Below, piece after piece: positions 1 to 7,152 of a DNA stretch of 15,907 bases (the first letter of the stretch is position 1; every line of letters begins with the position of its first letter). The notes under the pieces are model-generated. The model saw nothing but the letters and a program-made list of their open reading frames with translations. It did no database searches and was not told the DNA's origin. The stretch comes from a bacterium (GTDB lineage Bacteria > Patescibacteriota > Saccharimonadia > UBA4664). The position numbers and the translations under genes were made by a program. Where the stretch lies: positions 1-15,907 of the forward strand of contig DAIDKY010000010.1 of the NCBI GenBank assembly GCA_027449805.1, read 5' to 3'.

Positions 1-1042
1 TCTCAACGCCCACAGCGCTCTTGCCTGGAATCGGAGCCTCGATACGGATCGGATGAGCCGCCAGAGACAGTGCCAGGTTGGTGTCGAGGCCGGTAATCTT
101 ATTAAGCTTCACCCCGGACGGAGGCGTAAAGGTGTACTGCGTTACGGTCGGGCCGATATTGACCTCGCCCATGTGCACGTTAATACCGAAACTCTCGAGT
201 GTATCCTTAATTACTCCCGCATTCCGTTTAACATCCCCCGCGTCCGCCTTAGTACTGGTGTTCTTGAGCAGATCCATGCTCGGCGGTACCCAATCGGCGT
301 CGTTGCTCATGGTAAGGGCGTCCTCGCCCTTGGCAGGCTTCTTGCTCTCGCCGCCGATCGTACCTCGGATCGGCAAGGCTGCAGGAGTGGTGTTGTTATT
401 AACCTTAAGATCATCGCCCTTGATGGCTTCGTTAACCTTAAGCTCCGGCTCGTCATCCTTCTCATTCTTACCAAATAGTTGGGCAATTGGGGCAAAGATT
501 GATCCGATACGGGCGTTAGCAGCCAGAATGATACAGATAGCTAGGATAGCAGCAAGGATAACGCTAGAGGCAGCGACGTTCAGTACGTTCAACATCAGGT
601 GGGAGATGCCATAACCGATAAATCCGCCGCCCTGGCCGGCTTCAGCGGTGGTTAAACCATCACCCGACGCCACGCCGATGTGGCAAAGACCGGCCAGCGA
701 CAGCATGACACCAAGAAATCCAATATAGGTAGTCGCCCTAACCTCGTAAAGCGATGCCCGAAACAGCATGTAGGAAAGTAGACCGGTAACAAGAGGCAGC
801 AAGTAAGCAGCGTAACCAAAGACAACCCGCAGACCATGGAAGAGACTGGTTACGAGCGAACCGCCGAAACCGAATACCGCAAAGAGGAGGAGCAACGTCA
901 GAGCTGCGAGAATTACGGCTAATATTTCTCGCGATGCCTCGGCCGAGATACCCGGCGTAGGCGTAGTCCTGCGCGTCGATGTCCGCTTCTTGGCGGAGGT
1001 TCGTGAGGCAGTAGAGGTGGAGCGACGCTTTTTCTTAGGCAT
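1..1042 (-). CDS. ftsK: DNA translocase FtsK, N-terminal part (cut by window edge)
   Basis: This is a hexameric DNA pump of the division septum that moves chromosome ends apart. The frame is open without interruption from the ATG at 1042 to the window edge, giving 347 residues. Residues 1-30 are strongly basic. About four hydrophobic segments follow (near 39-59, 71-93, 103-124 and 153-175), then a charged linker (about 190-255). The start of the alpha domain carries the family signature MGEVNIGPTVTQYTFTPPSG at 291-310. The beta (ATPase, Walker A/B) and gamma domains lie outside the window, so motor function cannot be checked. The four-helix anchor fits the FtsK/SpoIIIE family, though E. coli FtsK has a much longer linker. 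No Shine-Dalgarno precedes the ATG; a consensus-like promoter lies directly upstream. The gene follows the rnj terminator, so it is probably its own transcription unit. Confidence 0.93.
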   Translation of the reverse strand, partial: MPKKKRRSTSTASRTSAKKRTSTRRTTPTPGISAEASREILAVILAALTLLLLFAVFGFGGSLVTSLFHGLRVVFGYAAYLLPLVTGLLSYMLFRASLYEVRATTYIGFLGVMLSLAGLCHIGVASGDGLTTAEAGQGGGFIGYGISHLMLNVLNVAASSVILAAILAICIILAANARIGSIFAPIAQLFGKNEKDDEPELKVNEAIKGDDLKVNNNTTPAALPIRGTIGGESKKPAKGEDALTMSNDADWVPPSMDLLKNTSTKADAGDVKRNAGVIKDTLESFGINVHMGEVNIGPTVTQYTFTPPSGVKLNKITGLDTNLALSLAAHPIRIEAPIPGKSAVGVE

Positions 1043-1051
1043 ATTGTCTAT

Positions 1052-1080
1052 ATTATACCTCTTTTGCTTAGTTGTTGCAA
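1052..1080 (-). promoter_or_regulatory. ftsK promoter, near-leaderless
   Basis: Read on the minus strand, a TTGCAA box (1080-1075) is followed by exactly 17 bases and a perfect TATAAT box (1057-1052). Only 9 bases separate TATAAT from the ATG of ftsK at 1042. A start site 6-7 bases after the -10 box would leave a leader of only a few bases, and no Shine-Dalgarno is present. The assignment rests on consensus match and spacing; the transcription start is inferred. Confidence 0.72.
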
Positions 1081-1133
1081 GGAGCAGCCGCCACCCCTTA
1101 GTACAGGTTTTAGTCACCTCTTTCAAAACCATA

Positions 1134-1151
1134 TATAAACTGTGGTTTATA
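1134..1151. repeat. 18-bp palindrome, copy 1 (TATAAA-N6-TTTATA)
   Basis: An inverted repeat with arms TATAAA and TTTATA around CTGTGG; the innermost C/G extends the stem to 7 bp. It lies about 60 bp upstream of the ftsK -35 box. A second element with the same arms and spacing lies at 1193-1210. It could be an operator for a dimeric regulator or simply AT-rich chance; no regulator is identified. Confidence 0.5.
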
Positions 1152-1192
1152 ACCCCGCTGGATTATTTGCTCAAAACTAAGCCGTAGAGACC

Positions 1193-1210
1193 TATAAAAC
1201 TGGATTTATA
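1193..1210. repeat. 18-bp palindrome, copy 2 (TATAAA-N6-TTTATA)
   Basis: Identical arms to copy 1 (TATAAA and TTTATA), here around ACTGGA. The centres of the two copies are 59 bp apart. This copy sits between the rnj terminator and copy 1, so it lies outside the rnj transcript if that terminator works. Function unknown. Confidence 0.5.
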
Positions 1211-1246
1211 CGTCGATTCTGAGGTGAGTACCGAAAATCTGGATAC

Positions 1247-1268
1247 AAAAAAGGCCCTCACGGGCCTC
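1247..1268 (-). terminator. Rho-independent terminator after rnj
   Basis: On the minus strand, AGGCCC pairs with GGGCCT around a GTGA loop, and the stem runs straight into six Ts. It begins 15 bases after the rnj stop codon. It closes the long operon that starts at 8114 and separates it from ftsK. This is the clearest intrinsic terminator in the window. Confidence 0.9.
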
Positions 1269-1282
1269 ATTTGATACTGATC

Positions 1283-3283
1283 TTAAACCTCGTTAATAAC
1301 GGGCAAGACCATCGGGTTGCGCTTGGTCTGGTTGTAGAGAAGGTCGCCGACCTCGTCGCGTAGCTTGAGCTTCATCTTGCTCCAATCCATCGGCTCGTTG
1401 GGATTGCGCTGCTCAAAAACCGAGCGAACGACGCCGCGAGCCTTGTTGATCAGCTCCTCGTTATCCTTCATGTAAATGAAGCCGCGGGAGATGATGTCGG
1501 GGCTAGAGATGAGGCGGCCGGTTTTGCGCGAGATGGTTGCTACAACCATAAAGACGCCTTCGCCGCCAAGGGCGAGCCGGTCGCGCAGGACGACGCCTTC
1601 GACATCGCCGATGCCGGAGCCATCAACCATGACCATACCGGCCGGAATGCGGCCCGCACGCTCAGCGGTCTTCTCGGTCAGTTCGAGAACGTCGCCATTA
1701 TCCATGACGAAACAATTCTCGCGCTTTACGCCATTCTCGATGGCAACCTCGGCATTACGCACCAGATGGTGGAACTCGCCGTGAATCGGCATGTAAAACT
1801 GGGGCTTAACCAGGTTGATCAGGTCGGCCGCATCATCGCGAGAAGCGTGACCGGACACGTGCAATGGTCCGTGACCGTCTAGAGCCTCGGTAGCACGCGC
1901 GTAGACACGAGCGCCCTCGCGCATCAGATTGTCGATCAGACGAACGATCGGTACTTCGTTGCCCGGAATAACACTCGAGCTAAAGATGATGGTATCGCCG
2001 GGCTTAATCTTGACGTGCTGGTGATCGCCTGTCGACATACGCGACAGTGCGGAGTTCTCCTCGCCCTGGGACCCGGTACAGAGTATGACGACCTGGTTGG
2101 CCGGCAGGTTAGCGGTATCTTGCACCTTAATGAGGAGCCCCTGAGGGACGCTCAGGTAGCCCATCTTGACGCAGAGCTCGATCGTCGAGAGCATCGAACG
2201 GCCGACCAATGCCAGCTTGCGGCCGGCGGCGTGAGTAGCGTTGATGATCAACTGTACGCGAGTAACCGAACTCGAAAATGTCGAGATGATGATTCGCCCG
2301 TCGGCGCGGCCAAAGAGATCGGTAATAGTCGGCTCGACCACACGCTCACTCGGGGTGCGCCCGACACGGTCACAGTTGGTCGAGTCGCTCATAAGCAGGA
2401 GTACACCTTCGTCACCGAGCGCCTTAAAGCGGTCAAGATCCATCTGCTTGCCGTCTAGCGGGTCGGGATCTAGGCGCCAGTCGCCGGTATGAACGACCAC
2501 GCCGACAGGGGTGCGGATAGCCACGGCGGTGGAGTCCGAGATGGTGTGAGTCACGCGGACGAGCTCAATGTTAAAGCTGTTACCAAGCTGCACCCGCTCG
2601 TGCTTCTCCGGGTCGAGGACGACAAACTGAGGTGTTTGGATCTTAAATTCTTCGATCTGTTTGGCGACCATGCCGAGAGACAGGCGCGATCCATAGATCG
2701 GCACCGGGAACTTGGGGATCATGTAGCCGGAAGCACCGATGTGGTCCATGTGGCCGTGAGTAATCACGATACCGCGGATCTTGTGCTTATTGCGCTCAAG
2801 ATAGGTTACGTCGGGAATAATGTAATCGACGCCGGGCTGGTTGTCTTCGGGGAAGCCGAAGCCCATATCGACGATAATTATATCGTTGCCATACTCAATG
2901 GCCGTCATGTTCTTACCGATCTCGCCGAGACCGCCGAGCGGCATGATTCGCAGTTTGGTCTGTCGAGAAGCAGCCTGGTTGGCCGGCCCGCGATCGCTCT
3001 TTGGTGCGCCGCTTTTAGCTTTTACCTGCTGTAGACCGCCAAGACCGTTATAGAGGCTCTTGTTAACCGGTACGCTGTCGATCGACGGCAGTAGATCGGT
3101 GTGGCTAGGCATCATCTGACCCTGGCGACGGCGACGGTCGCGGTCGCGGTTGCCGCCCGAACGCTTAGGCCCGCCCTGGGGGCGCAGTCCGCGTGATTGA
3201 TTATTGTTATTTGCGTTTCGCGGGTTCGGCTTAGCCGATGATCCGGGATTCGCTGGTTTAGGAGTTGGATTATTAGTTTCCAT
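1283..3283 (-). CDS. rnj: Ribonuclease J
   Basis: RNase J is a zinc-dependent metallo-beta-lactamase/beta-CASP nuclease with endonuclease and 5' to 3' exonuclease activity in mRNA decay and rRNA maturation. Visible motifs: HGHMDH at 176-181, THTISDS from 245, HTGDWR from 265, MSDSTN from 298, the beta-CASP segment around FSSSVTRVQ (336-344), SGHAS near 477-481 and PIHGE near 499-503. All expected metal ligands appear present. At 666 residues it is about 100 longer than typical RNase J. The excess is residues 1-108, a low-complexity tail rich in Asn, Pro, Gly, Gln and Arg with an RDRDRRRR cluster (47-54), likely disordered and RNA-binding (inference). An AGGA lies 7 bases before the ATG, and the upstream uracil glycosylase ends only 10 bases away. 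The gene is last in the operon and is followed by a strong terminator. Confidence 0.95.
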   Translation of the reverse strand: METNNPTPKPANPGSSAKPNPRNANNNNQSRGLRPQGGPKRSGGNRDRDRRRRQGQMMPSHTDLLPSIDSVPVNKSLYNGLGGLQQVKAKSGAPKSDRGPANQAASRQTKLRIMPLGGLGEIGKNMTAIEYGNDIIIVDMGFGFPEDNQPGVDYIIPDVTYLERNKHKIRGIVITHGHMDHIGASGYMIPKFPVPIYGSRLSLGMVAKQIEEFKIQTPQFVVLDPEKHERVQLGNSFNIELVRVTHTISDSTAVAIRTPVGVVVHTGDWRLDPDPLDGKQMDLDRFKALGDEGVLLLMSDSTNCDRVGRTPSERVVEPTITDLFGRADGRIIISTFSSSVTRVQLIINATHAAGRKLALVGRSMLSTIELCVKMGYLSVPQGLLIKVQDTANLPANQVVILCTGSQGEENSALSRMSTGDHQHVKIKPGDTIIFSSSVIPGNEVPIVRLIDNLMREGARVYARATEALDGHGPLHVSGHASRDDAADLINLVKPQFYMPIHGEFHHLVRNAEVAIENGVKRENCFVMDNGDVLELTEKTAERAGRIPAGMVMVDGSGIGDVEGVVLRDRLALGGEGVFMVVATISRKTGRLISSPDIISRGFIYMKDNEELINKARGVVRSVFEQRNPNEPMDWSKMKLKLRDEVGDLLYNQTKRNPMVLPVINEV

Positions 3284-3293
3284 ATTGTTTTCC

Positions 3294-3860
3294 TTAATTG
3301 TTAGTTAGTTTCTTAATAATGGCTGGGATGAGTTTGAAGTCGTCGAGGACGGTTTGGCGGTTTCTCGGATAACGCCCGAAAGAGGGGTGATAGAGCGGCA
3401 GATATGCCTGACCGGCGTCTTTTATGATCTGTCCATGAACCTCGCCAATCTTGAGCTCGGGGAAGAAGGCGTTCATTGAATGCCGACCGAGAAAAACGAT
3501 CAGTTTGGGCTGGACGATGCCGATCTGGCGCTTAAGGTACGGGAGGCTTGAGGCTATCTCCTCAGGACGAGGGTCGCGATTGGCCGGTGGACGATACTTC
3601 ACGATGTTCGTAATGTAAATGTCGTCACGACTCAGACCAATCTCGGCGAGCATGCTATCGAGAAACTTTCCGGCAGCACCCACAAAGGGCTGGCCGAGAT
3701 GATCCTCATTGGCACCAGGCGCCTCGCCGATAAACATGATCTGCGCATCGGGGTTGCCGGCTCCTGGGACCATCTGTGTAGTAGTAGCACGCAAATTTGC
3801 AGTAACGCCTGCTCTTTCCAGGTCGGCGGCGACCTTAGCTAGTTCGGCTGATTTATCCAA
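3294..3860 (-). CDS. Family-4-type uracil-DNA glycosylase lacking all Fe-S cysteines
   Basis: It should remove uracil from DNA as the first step of base excision repair. Counting from the upstream GTG at 3896, the active-site motif GEAPGANED is at 57-65, NIVKYRPPANR at 97-107, and the HPS motif at 170-172. Family-4 enzymes normally hold a 4Fe-4S cluster with four cysteines. Here the equivalent positions are V31, N34, Y101 and S117, and the protein contains no cysteine. I prefer the TTG start at 3860 (188 aa): GAGG lies 5 bases upstream and the N-terminus then has roughly family length. The GTG at 3896 (200 aa) lacks a Shine-Dalgarno and lies inside a repeat-like element. The gene sits between pnp and rnj, an RNA-decay setting, probably by co-transcription only. 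No standard symbol is assigned because the family has several names. Confidence 0.85.
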   Translation of the reverse strand: MDKSAELAKVAADLERAGVTANLRATTTQMVPGAGNPDAQIMFIGEAPGANEDHLGQPFVGAAGKFLDSMLAEIGLSRDDIYITNIVKYRPPANRDPRPEEIASSLPYLKRQIGIVQPKLIVFLGRHSMNAFFPELKIGEVHGQIIKDAGQAYLPLYHPSFGRYPRNRQTVLDDFKLIPAIIKKLTNN

Positions 3861-3882
3861 TTTACCCTCAAGTTGTACTAAA

Positions 3883-3943
3883 TCCTTCGACTTCACTCAG
3901 GACAGTAGCCGAGGCTACTATTCTGAGCAGGACGAGGGAGTCC
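3883..3943. repeat. Intercistronic palindromic repeat between pnp and the uracil glycosylase gene
   Basis: The core AGTAGCC (3904-3910) and GGCTACT (3913-3919) form a perfect 7-bp inverted repeat. CTCAG (3896-3900) and CTGAG (3923-3927) extend it into a longer imperfect hairpin. The outer arm at 3883-3902 on the minus strand reads TCCTGAGTGAAGTCGAAGGA. From memory, this resembles short dispersed repeats common between genes in many bacteria, but I could not check that. The element touches the pnp stop codon (3945-3943). It has no T-run, so it is not an intrinsic terminator; it could stabilise or process the mRNA between two nuclease-related genes. Confidence 0.55.
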
Positions 3944-6027
3944 TACTTGGCAGCTTTAATACTCAAATTGAGGCGACCCTGGGCATCGATCTCGGTCAAC
4001 TTAACTTTGACTCGGTCGCCAACCTTGACCTCGTCGCTCGGGTGCTCCACACGGTGATCAGCTAGCTGCGAGACGTGGACCAAACCGTCGCGACCAGGGA
4101 GAATGTTCACGAAGGCACCGAAATCCATAACCTTAACGACCGTTCCGGTATAGATGGTACCTATCTCGGGCTCAGCCACGATCCCTTGGATCATATCGAT
4201 AGCCGCCTGAGCAGCCTCGGCCGTAGTCGAAGCAATCATGACCAGGCCCGAATCCTCGATGTCGATCTCGACACCCGTCTCTGCAATGATCGTATTAATC
4301 GTCTCGCCACCCTTGCCGATGACCTCGCGGATCTTGTCCGGGCTGATCATCAGCTTGGAGATACGCGGCGCATGAGGAGCAACCTCGGGGCGAGGAGCGG
4401 CCAGGACATCGAGCATCTTGCCCAGAATAAAGGCGCGGCCGGCCTTGGCCTGTTCGAGCGCCTTGGCCATAATTTTGGGCGTAATACCCTTTACCTTAAT
4501 GTCCATTTGAAGAGCAGTTATACCATCCTCGGTACCGGCAACCTTAAAGTCCATGTCGCCCGCAAAATCCTCGGCGCCTTGAATGTCGCTCAAGATGACG
4601 AAGTTGTCGCCATCGGTGATGAGCCCCATAGCGATACCGGAGACGGGCTTGCGCAGGGGTACGCCAGCATCCATCAAGCTCAGGGTGCTGCCGCAGACCG
4701 ATGCCATCGAGGTAGAACCATTAGACGAGATCGCCTCAGAAACGGTGCGGATCGTATACGGGAAGTCTTCGACCGAGGGAATAACCGGCAAGAGAGCTCG
4801 CTCGGCCAAGGCGCCGTGGCCGATCTCGCGGCGTCCGGGCGAACGCATTGGTCGCGTCTCCCCCGTCGAGTAACCCGGAAAGTTATAGTGGTGCATATAA
4901 CGCTTAGAGGTATCCTCTTCCATGGTATCGACAAGCTGCGCGTAACTGGTCGAGGCCAGAGTAGTAACATTGAGCACCTGGGTAGTCCCACGAGTAAACA
5001 AGGCTGATCCATGAGTCCGCGGCAAAAGACCAACCTGACTCGAGATCGGGCGGATCTCGGTTGTCTTGCGGTCGTCGGGACGAACACCGTCGACGAGAAT
5101 TGCGCGGCGTATCTCTTGATCAATGACACTCCGGAAAGCAACCTCGATATCGGCATGGTCATAGTCGCTGCCGAACTGCTCAACAACCTCGCCTTCAAGG
5201 TTTTTAATGGCGTCATGACGCTGATACTGATCGGCGTGGCGTACGGCCGTACCAAGCTTGCCATCGAGAAACTTCATAATGGCATCGACTAAATCTGCAT
5301 CCGGCTTATCAAGCTCGAAAGTCTTAGTCTTGACGCCGAGTTCCTTAACGATCTTATTTTGCAGTTCGATTAGCGGTTGGATGGACTTATGGCCAAACTC
5401 AAGAGCCTTAAGCATAGTTGCCTCATCAACTTCCTCGGCGCCGGCTTCTACCATCATAATGGCGTCTTCCGTACCGGCTACAACTAGATCCAACTTGGAT
5501 ACCTTCATCTGCTCGGTCGTTGGGAAAGCGATGAGTTCACCGTCGATGAGTCCAATGCGGACACCCGCTACGGGACCTTCAAATGGTGCCCCCGAGAGCA
5601 TTAAGGCCGTAGAGATAGCGACCATGCCGAGAACGTCGGCCGAGTAAACGAGATCCGCCGACAGAACCGTCGCGACACCCTGAACATCATGACGATAGCC
5701 CTTGGGAAAGAGCGGTCGGATGGGGCGATCGATAAGGCGAGCCGTCAATGTACCATGCTCGCTGGCGCGGCCTTCGCGCTTAATAAAACGCGAGCCGGAA
5801 ATCTTACCCGAGGCGTACATCCGCTCCTCGTAATCGATCATCAAGGGGAAGAAGTCGATTCCGGGACGCGGCTGATTCGAAACCACGGCGGTCCCGAGGA
5901 CGATGGTATCCCCGTATCGAACGGTCACGGCACCATCGGCCAAGAAGGCCATCTTGCCGGTCTCAATTGTGATCTCCCGCCCACAGAATTCAGTGGTGAA
6001 CTCAGCGATGTCGTGCTGCACGTACAT
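3943..6027 (-). CDS. pnp: Polyribonucleotide nucleotidyltransferase (PNPase)
   Basis: PNPase is a trimeric phosphorolytic 3' to 5' exoribonuclease, the partner of RNase J in mRNA turnover. Counting from the ATG at 6048, the architecture is complete: first RNase PH domain (about 15-150), helical linker (about 240-320), second RNase PH domain (about 325-555), KH domain (about 568-627, VIGKGGETI) and S1 domain (about 630-699, GTVVKVMDFGAFVNI). FTRGTTQ (351-357) and SSNGSTSM (441-448) look like phosphate-binding segments. Asp494 and Asp500 in the GAEDFAGDMDF segment match the catalytic aspartates of the E. coli enzyme. I prefer the ATG at 6027 because AAAGGAAAGG lies just before it; the ATG pair at 6048/6045 has no Shine-Dalgarno. 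The total of 694-701 residues is normal. It lies downstream of rpsO, the same order as in E. coli. Confidence 0.96.
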   Translation of the reverse strand: MYVQHDIAEFTTEFCGREITIETGKMAFLADGAVTVRYGDTIVLGTAVVSNQPRPGIDFFPLMIDYEERMYASGKISGSRFIKREGRASEHGTLTARLIDRPIRPLFPKGYRHDVQGVATVLSADLVYSADVLGMVAISTALMLSGAPFEGPVAGVRIGLIDGELIAFPTTEQMKVSKLDLVVAGTEDAIMMVEAGAEEVDEATMLKALEFGHKSIQPLIELQNKIVKELGVKTKTFELDKPDADLVDAIMKFLDGKLGTAVRHADQYQRHDAIKNLEGEVVEQFGSDYDHADIEVAFRSVIDQEIRRAILVDGVRPDDRKTTEIRPISSQVGLLPRTHGSALFTRGTTQVLNVTTLASTSYAQLVDTMEEDTSKRYMHHYNFPGYSTGETRPMRSPGRREIGHGALAERALLPVIPSVEDFPYTIRTVSEAISSNGSTSMASVCGSTLSLMDAGVPLRKPVSGIAMGLITDGDNFVILSDIQGAEDFAGDMDFKVAGTEDGITALQMDIKVKGITPKIMAKALEQAKAGRAFILGKMLDVLAAPRPEVAPHAPRISKLMISPDKIREVIGKGGETINTIIAETGVEIDIEDSGLVMIASTTAEAAQAAIDMIQGIVAEPEIGTIYTGTVVKVMDFGAFVNILPGRDGLVHVSQLADHRVEHPSDEVKVGDRVKVKLTEIDAQGRLNLSIKAAK

Positions 6028-6096
6028 CCTTTCCTTTAATGTCATCATGATCGCAGTTGAAGGTCGTCGTAACGGCCCTCTGCTTCGTCCGGATGA

Positions 6097-6363
6097 CTAG
6101 CGACGCAACTCGAGCTTCTTGATCACATCCTGATAGCGAGCAGGATCTTTCTTGTTCAAGTAGTCGAGCAGCGAACGACGCTTGCTGACCATCTTTAGAA
6201 GACCACGACGAGAGTGCTCGTCTTTCTTGTGAGTCTGCAGATGCTTGGTCAGCTCTTTGATCTGGGCAGTAAAGATACCAATCTGAACTTCCGGCGAGCC
6301 GGTGTCCTTTTTGTGTGTCTGAAGCCCAGAAATGACTTTCGTTTTTGAGTCTAGGTTTAACAT
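6097..6363 (-). CDS. rpsO: 30S ribosomal protein S15
   Basis: S15 binds the central domain of 16S rRNA early in 30S assembly. The 88-residue product matches the usual length and carries family stretches such as DTGSPEVQI, a central HKKDEHSRRGL segment, and RRSLLDYL, with a basic C-terminus. The open frame continues upstream to 6474, but the ATG at 6363 is the right start: GGGGA lies 5 bases before it and the protein then begins at the conserved N-terminus. It lies between truB and pnp, an order also seen in E. coli (truB-rpsO-pnp). The 117-base leader holds palindromes and a possible internal promoter. Confidence 0.95.
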   Translation of the reverse strand: MLNLDSKTKVISGLQTHKKDTGSPEVQIGIFTAQIKELTKHLQTHKKDEHSRRGLLKMVSKRRSLLDYLNKKDPARYQDVIKKLELRR

Positions 6364-6373
6364 ATCGTCCCCA

Positions 6374-6402
6374 ATACTAGCATTAATCAGGGTTGAGTTC
6401 AA
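6374..6402 (-). promoter_or_regulatory. Possible internal promoter for rpsO-pnp
   Basis: On the minus strand, TTGAAC (6402-6397) is separated by 17 bases from TAGTAT (6379-6374), with a TGC directly before the -10 box (extended -10 type). The -10 box ends 10 bases before the rpsO ATG, the same geometry as the ftsK, DHH-gene and rpsT promoters. The -10 matches consensus at only 4 of 6 positions, and the GGGGA ahead of the ATG argues that some transcripts use a Shine-Dalgarno instead. Confidence 0.4.
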
Positions 6403-6421
6403 GTAGGCTAAGCGGTAAGTA

Positions 6422-6468
6422 GGACACCATTCTGCAATATTGCGTTTTTTTGCAAAAAATTCGCAGAA
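6422..6468. repeat. Nested palindromes in the rpsO leader
   Basis: TTCTGC (6430-6435) and GCAGAA (6463-6468) form an outer inverted repeat. Inside are GCAATATTGC (6434-6443, a perfect palindrome), TGCG/CGCA (6441-6444 and 6462-6465) and a T7-GC-A6 block (6445-6459) that is self-complementary. Several alternative hairpins are possible. The minus-strand segment ATATTGCAGAATGGTGTCC (6440-6422) closely matches one beside the mutM-holA palindrome. S15 commonly represses its own mRNA through leader structure, so a regulatory role is reasonable but unproven. Confidence 0.5.
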
Positions 6469-6480
6469 ATTCACTAATAT

Positions 6481-7152
6481 TCAGGAAGAAAGATCAACGA
6501 TACGGGAGCTCACGGTCTCTGCGTCGCTGCCATCAAGCGCGACCGCGTCAGCCAGGCTATACTCCCCCACCTCAGTGCGGACGAGTCCGCTCAGATAGGC
6601 GCCTGTCTTTAGAGCTGCCCCGAGATCCTCGGCTAGACTGCGGATGTAGGTTCCGCTCGAGACCTTGGCATCAAGCTTGATGATCGGATAGTCGTAACTA
6701 ATCAGCTCTAGCTCGTGTACCGTCACCTGACGCGATGGCATATCAACCTCACGTCCGGCCCGAGCATGCTTGTAGGCCTCTTGACCGTTTATCTTAATGG
6801 CCGAGTAAATCGACGGGGTCTGAGTGATCTCGCCGCGGAACTTAGCGAGAGACGCAATAACCTCGTCTTTAGTAGGTACGCGGTCTGACACGGCTAGCTT
6901 CTCGCCCTCGGCGTCTCCGGTGGTGCTGTTGGCACCCAGGGTGAGTTCGGCGCGGTAGCGTTTATCGAGCTTGGTCAAAGACATTGCCTGTTTGCAGGCA
7001 GATCCAAACAGCATCAGCATGAGGCCGGTGGCTAAAGGGTCGAGCGTTCCCGCATGACCGATTTTTCGCACTCCGGTCTGGCGGCGCAGACGGCGAATGA
7101 CGTCGAAGGAGGTTATTCCAAGGGGTTTATCGACTAAGAGGAGGCCGTTCAC
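6481..7152 (-). CDS. truB: tRNA pseudouridine(55) synthase TruB
   Basis: TruB converts U55 in the T-loop of tRNAs to pseudouridine and also acts as a tRNA folding chaperone. Typical motifs are NGLLLVDKP at 2-10, GHAGTLDPLATG from 32 with the catalytic Asp at 38, a Tyr in the KRYRAEL segment, and SSGTYIRSLAEDLG near the C-terminal third. The protein has 223 residues, against about 300 in E. coli: it ends after the catalytic domain and lacks the C-terminal PUA-type domain, as do several short bacterial TruBs. The start is GTG at 7152, overlapping the TGA of the upstream DHH gene by 4 bases (GTGA), which implies translational coupling. Confidence 0.94.
   Translation of the reverse strand: MNGLLLVDKPLGITSFDVIRRLRRQTGVRKIGHAGTLDPLATGLMLMLFGSACKQAMSLTKLDKRYRAELTLGANSTTGDAEGEKLAVSDRVPTKDEVIASLAKFRGEITQTPSIYSAIKINGQEAYKHARAGREVDMPSRQVTVHELELISYDYPIIKLDAKVSSGTYIRSLAEDLGAALKTGAYLSGLVRTEVGEYSLADAVALDGSDAETVSSRIVDLSS

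Noticed and set aside
53..614. Plus-strand open frames of 141 and 178 codons at the left edge
   Set aside because: The minus strand here encodes a clear FtsK N-terminus without interruption, so these are shadows.
1081..1246. Possible tRNA or small RNA gene in the gap before ftsK
   Set aside because: No acceptor stem, T-arm consensus or anticodon arm could be assembled; only the two palindromes and the promoter are supported.
2489..3034. A 181-codon open frame on the plus strand antisense to rnj
   Set aside because: It covers the conserved metallo-beta-lactamase core of RNase J on the other strand and has no recognisable features of its own.
3904..3919. The AGTAGCC/GGCTACT hairpin after pnp as an intrinsic terminator
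   Set aside because: No T-run follows on either strand, and the downstream genes lack an obvious promoter of their own.
3563..3938. An 11-base direct repeat (CAGGACGAGGG at 3563-3573 and 3928-3938)
   Set aside because: The first copy encodes conserved glycosylase residues (PRPEE region on the other strand), and a single 11-base match in 16 kb of moderately GC-rich sequence is not remarkable.
4075..5007. A 310-codon open frame on the plus strand antisense to pnp
   Set aside because: It lies wholly inside an unmistakable PNPase gene, and the translation is low in family-like motifs; it is a by-product of codon bias on the other strand.
6364..6474. An N-terminally extended S15 of 125 residues
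   Set aside because: The extra 37 residues cross the palindromic leader, have no S15 similarity and lack a ribosome binding site, while the ATG at 6363 has one and gives the normal length.
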